Source: Epiperipatus broadwayi
Taxonomy: Eukaryota > Onychophora > Udeonychophora > Euonychophora > Peripatidae
Direction: 5' to 3'
Length of the DNA stretch: 64,000 nt
NCBI GenBank assembly: GCA_028023455.1
Contig: JAQFVV010000183.1
Span: forward strand, 60,001-124,000
Shown piece after piece: positions 58,741 to 64,000 of the stretch; position 1 is the stretch's first letter; each line of letters starts with the position of its first letter. A program made the translations under genes and the position numbers. The notes under the pieces were generated by a model. The model was not told the origin of the DNA. It ran no database searches and saw only the letters and a list, made by a program, of their open reading frames with translations.

Positions 58741-58944
58741 ATGGCAGTATATTATAAAACTTTTTGCGTTCTAAAAAATGACGTTAAAACCGTAAACGTA
58801 GTCCAAAAACTAAGCAATTTACAGCGATGTCAAATTTACTCGATTAAAACGAATATGTATCAAAAAGTGCCTCGATTAAGAATGAGTCAAACAGTCAAAA
58901 GGTTAAGAAAACTTGTTCAAGAAACCATAAATCAAAATATTTAA
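58741..58944 (+). CDS. Hypothetical 67-residue basic protein
   Basis: An ATG-started frame of 67 codons ending in TAA, immediately preceded by an in-frame TAG, so the start is fixed. The protein begins MAVYYKTFCVLKNDVKTVNV and is Lys/Arg-rich, with a basic cluster QTVKRLRKLVQE near the end that could form a short amphipathic helix. No signal peptide or membrane segment. I do not recognise a family. Support for a real gene: it sits in a CpG-rich island about 100 bp after two CCAAT boxes, and its codons include CpG-containing ones rare elsewhere in the window. Against: short, no homologue known to me, and a decayed Penelope tail starts less than 100 bp downstream, so it could be element-derived. 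Confidence 0.35.
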   Translation: MAVYYKTFCVLKNDVKTVNVVQKLSNLQRCQIYSIKTNMYQKVPRLRMSQTVKRLRKLVQETINQNI

Positions 58945-59009
58945 TTACAAAAACACATGTTGATATCAGTCATGTCACTCAATATCAGATACAATCTCAA
59001 ACGCATTAA

Positions 59010-59590
59010 TCTGACTATAATTAACTTTTATTATAAACTCTCTTGTCCCACACTTGCTTTTCCCTGAATGATAAAAAATGGACCTCTCATCTCTACATTA
59101 AGATCGCAAACAAGTTAAAAAACATATACTTTAAGAAATACAATATTTCTTTCCGATCACCTCCTTCACTTTACAAATTGTTAAACAACTCTAAGGACAG
59201 AATCCTCAAAGAGGCTTCTCATCAAATTGTTTATAATATTAACTGTTCTAACCCCTCCTTCTTGAAGGCATTTATGGGGAAACCAATGGCAACTTGGCTT
59301 TGAGACTTGCTCAACATCATTACATGTACTAACATGCTAAGAAAAGTATTGATTTCTTTTTTACTTTCTATACCATGAGAGCTGATTTCTAGCCATTGCA
59401 TCAATCTTTCCACAGCTGATATTATTCTTTCTGAGTGTGATGGTAGAAAAATAAAGATTAAGGAGAGTTTATTAATTACCACAGATGCTAACTTTACCAC
59501 TAAAAAGGAATCCAGCACCTCACTCTATGAAATGGCATTTGTAACCCCTCGGTTCTCATTAACATTCAAATACTATCAGTATTTATTCAT
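59010..59590 (+). mobile_element. Second, divergent Penelope-like element tail (decayed)
   Basis: Conceptual residues in order: a linker ending KYNISFRSPPSLYKLLNNSK, then EASHQIVYNINCSNPSFL (the GVYKIxCxxC start of the GIY-YIG domain, with the second Cys and the YIG turn lost), a break near 59300, a stretch with SILFLSV-like residues near 59420-59450, and ESLLITTDANFTTKKESSTS (the ESxLI-T-xNFNxKKESSTSLY end) around 59468-59527. This wording differs from the 46-47 kb copies (which end NVKITELWE), so it is another Penelope lineage. Several frame changes and stops; inactive. Confidence 0.75.
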
Positions 59591-60829
59591 TTTGATTCCC
59601 TTGATGTTCATATCCAACATTACCTATGGATTACAATTTCTCATTTTCTTTATTCTGCTATGATTATAATACCTGGTTGTATCGAAAGTAATTAGCTCAA
59701 TAAATCTTTCTTTTTATAGTTGCAATCTGTTTTGTCATTGAATGTTGTAACATTTAACTTTTATTACATTATCAAAACTCTACAGGTGTTGTTGTTTAAA
59801 ATAGGTTAAATGTGTAGAGTCTAAACATTGCAATATATTCACATTTTGTTCTCATCAGTGTATCTTTCTATTTCACTCAATCATATTGCAGCCATCCATC
59901 TGCCCAGAAGTCAAAACTGATCTTTATAACTCTGGATGCATTTTGAAACCTCCACTTCACATTTTTCAGATGAGTAAGAGATACATAGCTTATTTTGTAA
60001 TTTAACTTTATATATAATTATTTTTTATATATTTTAACTTCATATATATTGAAACAATAAGATATGCCCTACCAATCTTAGTTTCACCTTGCCTTCCTGT
60101 TTCCTACCCTCACTGATTTAAAACCCTAATGTTATCGTATTGTGTGGGTACTGGGTATATTTACCAAAATCCCACCTAAATTTATATATCTAATGGGATG
60201 CCCAGGGTTTTATAATAATTAAAATTGTTTTTAAACGGTTTTATTTTCAAACTGTCAAGTATAGATTACATATATGCTTGTACAGTAAAGTAGGTCACAT
60301 ATTCTCATCTACACACATACTGCGATAACATTTAAAATTTATGAAATATATTTTTTTAAAAGTTGTTGTTTTTGAATCTGTTTATTTTGTGATGTTATTC
60401 CACTATAATTGTTTGCATTTAATAAAATAATATCACTGATAAATATATTCTGGAAATTAAAATCAAAAGAGAGTGTTATAAATATAAAATGTTATTTAGT
60501 TTTCAAAAACATGTCATCTTTTAAATCAGTGAGGGTAGGGAAAGAACAATAGTGGCTTATTTTAGCCATATTGGTGCCAGTTTTACTAGTAGATTTGATA
60601 AGATTCAATGTTTATAAACAGATTTTAATTAGAAAATGCAGTCCGTATTTTCAAATGTATTAATAACATAACGAACGGATTTTATCACCGCAGGGTTAGA
60701 TTGTAATCAGAGAGAGCATATAAATAGGGCTGATTGATTGTATTAAATGATTAGAGAGAGTTATTGATTAATATGCCTGATATTGTGACAGCAGAAGTTA
60801 TATATTTTCTAAAACTGATTTTCTATTAG
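59591..60829. other. Unassigned sequence
   Basis: 60050-60250 is somewhat less AT-rich (CCTACCCTCACTGATTTAAA near 60104, matched by an inverted TTTAAATCAGTGAGGGTAGG at 60520-60540). These two inverted words bound a 436-bp stretch (60104-60540) that may be an old foldback or MITE. No gene seen. Confidence 0.5.
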
Positions 60830-61054
60830 CTTTTATTTGCGTTATCGGACTGACCGGCTTGTTGGTTAGTTTGGAACTAATTTTAAAATCGTTTAACCTC
60901 AGAATGTTGGAGTAACAGGGCAGTAGGCTGCTTTTTCCTTGGAACCCTGTGCCTCGGCTGTCCATCATTCAAAATCCGATGTCCTGTCACCATATCATCA
61001 AGCCCAACTGAACCAGCCCAAAGAAATGCTGCTCCTGAAGTCTACTAACTGTTG
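60830..61054 (+). other. Possible 5' untranslated part of a first exon
   Basis: This stretch has clearly higher GC than its surroundings (CCTTGGAACCCTGTGCCTCG, TGTCCTGTCACCATATCATC), no repeat signature, and leads without interruption into the candidate coding exon. No TATA box at the expected spacing was found; the transcription start is not placed. Confidence 0.35.
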
Positions 61055-61146
61055 ATGCAGAACAATGAACCAAGGAAAATCATAACTTTACTTAATAACT
61101 TTGCTACCAATTTGGAAATGCTCACAGATGAATTTGAAAGAACAAG
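61055..61146 (+). CDS. Candidate first coding exon, product unknown
   Basis: ATG at 61055, with an in-frame TAA two codons upstream (61046-61048), opens 30 codons plus two bases and stops exactly at ACAAG|GTAATT, a good splice donor (GT at 61147-61148). The predicted start is MQNNEPRKIITLLNNF and the exon ends in DEFERT plus AG (phase 2). The residues are heptad-like (I-x-x-L-L-x-x-F-x-x-x-L-x-x-L), as at the beginning of a coiled coil. I do not recognise the protein. Reading on past the donor gives an immediate stop, as expected for an intron. Support: balanced composition in AT-rich DNA, long open region up to the donor, higher GC, absence from repeats. Against: only one exon is visible and the base at -3 of the ATG is T. 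If real, the gene runs rightward out of the window with long introns. Confidence 0.4.
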
Positions 61147-62594
61147 GTAATTAAAATCAACCCGAGATCTCGGAAAATGCCAAGCTATATAGCTAATAAT
61201 TTTTGTATATTCTTTAAATGTATTTATTCGAGTGTTGTTTTCTAGTGCATACTGAACTTGTGCTTGGGTTGATTTTCTATTATATTTATCAATGTCTTAT
61301 TTAAACATAATATAATGAAATATTTAATTAATTTCTATAGGCAAATATGAGTTACGTAGGGAAGTTAAGTAATGTGTAGTTGCCATCTTAGTTTGTAAAC
61401 CACAATCACACATTTTCCCCCTCCATCTCTTAAATATGTTTTAAAGTATTTTGCGTAAAATAAGTTTGTTAATAAGTATAACTTTGTTAAAATAAATATT
61501 TATTTATCTTAAGTTTGTTGAGAATCTGCTGGCCATTAAAATATGAAAGTTGAGAGCGAGCTATTTCTGTTCCTTAATAAATTGCCCTTTATTTTATTAA
61601 GTCTTTTAAAATTAAACTGTGTTGCTAGTAAATATGCATGGGTGCTGGAATCCTATCATTGGCAAAGGTCATCATCATTTAAATCCGTCCCCCTTATTTT
61701 ACTCCATGGTTCCCAGTACAGTGCTATAATGGCACCTGGGAATTATTTCACTATGTCCCCACAGTTACAAAGCTAATGGGTGTGGGCCAGGCTTGAGCTG
61801 TAAGTGAGCTAGAGATGTCCCAAATAAAAGGCAAAATGCCTATCCAATGCCATGACCTTTTCTTCATATTTTATAAAGTTGCATACTCATAAACTGCACC
61901 CCTCCTCGGCATATATTCACTGGAACCATCGTACATTTCCCTTATTAATTATTTAAAAGAATTCTATTTAAATGAATTTTAAGTCCGTTCAGTATAGCTC
62001 GATCTTATAATCTAGTTAATCCTTTCGCGAGCGACTCTCGATCTCCATTTAAGTTTCTAATTATAAATATTTTAGAATATTTAAACTCTGTTAGACTTTA
62101 TGTGACTTGTATATGCCTTCCATGTCACTATATTTTAGACACGTTATCTAAACAAACTCAAGTACGAGGTATCAGCCATCTTGTTGTTTTTTGTATATAG
62201 CTATCCAATTTATATAGCTAAACTATTTTCCATTATCTAATTATTAAAATATTATTTGTAAATTTATTTATTTTCTTTATTTATTTGGGGTGCAATCTAA
62301 ATTACATAGCACATTAAACTTATCTTTGGCACATCTATAAGTTATTGTTAAATGAACCTAGGGCTATTTTAGATTTTGAGTCTTTTGTTTTCTTCCTGAT
62401 CACTGGAACCATCATGAAACTATACTATTTGTAGCATCAAATGTGTTATCACGTAGAGGGCATTGTGGATTTTGGACTTTGGATTCGAACTTGGGATTTC
62501 TGGGAGGTAACACTTCTAGTGTTGAGTTCTATGTCCCAGGTTTAAATTCTGCAGTGTGTTAGCGAGATAGACATGTTTTGACTGTTACAATATA
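61147..62594. other. Unassigned, possibly intronic sequence
   Basis: 61620-61830 is less AT-rich; TGTCCCCACAG|TTAC (61755-61768) and GAGCT|GTAAGT (61795-61805) could bound a 35-bp exon in phase with the exon at 61055-61146, but that is weak. The 77-codon frame at 61543-61776 has no recognisable motif. Confidence 0.35.
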
Positions 62595-63200
62595 TATATA
62601 TAAAATTAAGAGCATGCTAATTAGCTCCAAACAAGCTTTTTTTTTATGATAAATGCTACTACAAGAGAAGGCATTCAAATCATTTTTATCTTGGATTGTC
62701 CCTATCCCCAAACTGGTTTCAACCTATGGGTCTCTTCAGTGAGGTGTTGGGATATTAGATTCAAAAAACCAACTCAAGCAAAGCATTTATCTAAAAGTTA
62801 ATTGTTAGAAGAAGATCTGAAACTTTTAGACATCTTCATGTTTAAAGTCAGCTCTCCAACTGAAAAAAATCATATGGGCCTGAACTTCATTCAGATACTC
62901 CATATATTAGTAGGCTTAGCCATTTAATTTAGCCAAAGCCCCAACAGCAAAATAATAATAGTAATAATAAAATGTCAGATGTCACATGACTTATATATAG
63001 ATTGCACTTACAAATATGTAAAATTAAGAGCATGCTGGGGATAGGGACAATCCAAGATAAAAGTGATTTGAATGACTTCTCTTGTAGTAGCATTTATCAT
63101 AAAAAAAGAAGCTTGTTTGGAGCTAATTAGCATGCTTTTAATTTTACATATTTGTAAGTGCAAGCTATATATAAGTCATGTGACATCTGTCATTTTATTA
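62595..63200. mobile_element. Family D elements, copy 3: one full minus unit and one truncated plus unit
   Basis: The minus unit runs from AAGAGCATGCTAATTAGCTC (about 62607), ATGATAAATGCTACTACAAG, ribozyme, CTCAAGCAAAGCATTTATC, CTCCATATATTAGTAGGC to AGCCAAAGCCCC (about 62942). A second minus end (AGATGTCACATGACTTATAT to GAGCATGC) follows and is joined at 63036 to a plus unit beginning TGGGGATAGGGACAATCC and running to ACATATTTGTAAGTGCAAGC and AGTCATGTGACATCTGTC. Confidence 0.8.
62698..62755 (-). ncRNA. Hammerhead ribozyme, intact core (family D copy 3)
   Basis: Minus strand: TCCC, AACACCTCA, CTGAAGA (62739-62733), stem II GACC..GGTT around CATA (closing G-T), GAAAC (62720-62716), CA, GTT, then TGGGGATAGGGAC. 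Stem I: CCTCA/TGGGG plus TCCC/GGGA. Stem III is two pairs (AC/GT) with a two-base loop, as in minimal hammerheads. Predicted cleavage follows the GTT and precedes TGGGGA. All core bases are present. Confidence 0.7.
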
Positions 63201-64000
63201 TATATATATATATATTAGGTCATATGACATCTGACTTGATTTTTTATCAATTTAATATATATATATCACAGACTTTTATTCGTTACATATTTATGAAACA
63301 GTTGACCAAAAATGTAAAAATGCTAAATGAACCCCAGTGATCACCATTATTATAAAAGCTATTTTTGTTTGTATAGGAAGAATGTAAAAAAACACTTATT
63401 AGTGGATTTTTTTTCAATGTTTTGAACCAATCCATGAATTTACATATATATATACTTGATATTTTGCATTGCTGCTTTTTGATCTTTTGCTACAAATATA
63501 TTTTCTGCAAAATTCTTCAACATAATGCTTGACTAAAACTATCCATTGTCTGTCATCTTCCATCTCGTTCTTTTAATAAAAACAATATTCCCTCATCTTA
63601 CAGTGGCTTGAAGATACTATTTCTAATAGAAAAATGATTCACCATACTTCATCCATTATGCTGTATATACTACCAAATTCTGTTTAGTTTTTTTTTACTT
63701 TTCATCTGCTTAAAATACATCATGCAACAGAGATATATTCTTACATTTGTATCCTGGAAGCTGAAGAACATACTCATTAGTATTGACATTTTCCATAATT
63801 TGAAAAGTTGATAAAATATTTCAGATCTAATATTACTATATAGCAATTTTAAATATACTTTCTCTATTATTTTTGTATTATATCAACAGATAAATCCATT
63901 TCTCCCAGCATTACAAATAATTTGGTAATAAAAATAAATGTAACTACCTTTATTGCTGAAAAATTCATAAGATGTTTGAGAATTAGAAATGACAGAGATG
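63201..64000. other. Unassigned AT-rich sequence
   Basis: (TA)n tracts near 63201-63217, 63256-63265 and 63444-63452. No gene or element recognised to the end of the window. Confidence 0.55.

Noticed and set aside
61543-61776. 77-codon frame beginning with a hydrophobic stretch that resembles a signal peptide
   Set aside because: Hydrophobicity comes from T-rich DNA; no upstream promoter signal, no family resemblance, and it overlaps the candidate intron.
61765-61799. Possible 35-bp second exon in phase with the exon at 61055-61146
   Set aside because: Acceptor and donor words fit, and the joined reading stays open, but such short matches are expected by chance over this length; kept only as a note.

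Overview
This is eukaryotic, very AT-rich, gene-poor DNA. There are no operons, bacterial-style genes or long open frames apart from retroelement fragments and simple-repeat translations. The mix of Penelope-like retroelement tails with GIY-YIG endonuclease domains, RTE-type and other non-LTR LINE remnants, tRNA-derived SINE pieces, many foldback (inverted-repeat) elements and a 0.9-kb pure tetranucleotide array fits an animal, most likely a lophotrochozoan such as a mollusc, possibly a cephalopod. The animal call is fairly safe; anything finer is a guess.

Layout. 1-10 kb: mostly unassigned AT-rich sequence with an inverted/direct repeat pair, a 4-unit minisatellite and foldback elements. 10-12 kb: a decayed RTE-type LINE split by a younger foldback element. 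13-18 kb: a compact foldback element, a (CTAT)n array of about 906 bp and a 179-bp palindrome. 20-31 kb: dense foldback families (here called A, C and D), a LINE reverse-transcriptase remnant on the minus strand and a decayed Penelope tail. 31-45 kb: a tRNA-Gly-like element, family E foldbacks, two possible LTR-like fossils, and families F and B. 46-48 kb: a near-perfect 1.5-kb head-to-head inverted duplication of a Penelope-like GIY-YIG tail, the only region with long, clean coding frames. 48-57 kb: family A elements, a SINE, and a 5.8-kb foldback with several other foldbacks nested in its arms. 58-64 kb: a family B element, a CpG-rich CCAAT-containing promoter-like stretch ahead of a 67-codon frame, another decayed Penelope tail, one plausible first coding exon ending at a GT donor near 61.15 kb, and a family D element.

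The most interesting signal is RNA-based. Families A, B, C and D, which otherwise look like non-coding foldback repeats, each carry a type I hammerhead ribozyme motif: the CUGANGA box, a short stem II, then GAAA, a tiny stem III, a cleavage triplet, and a stem I that pairs across the two ends. Between families the stem sequences change on both sides so that pairing is kept, which argues for selection on RNA structure in the ancestors of these elements. About twenty copies in 64 kb can be recognised; several have intact cores, and one foldback (29590-30590) carries two intact cores facing outward. The tails of the Penelope copies hold a degraded hammerhead-like motif too. The window therefore looks like a graveyard of ribozyme-bearing non-autonomous elements next to Penelope elements that might have mobilised them. 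All alignments and foldings were done by eye.
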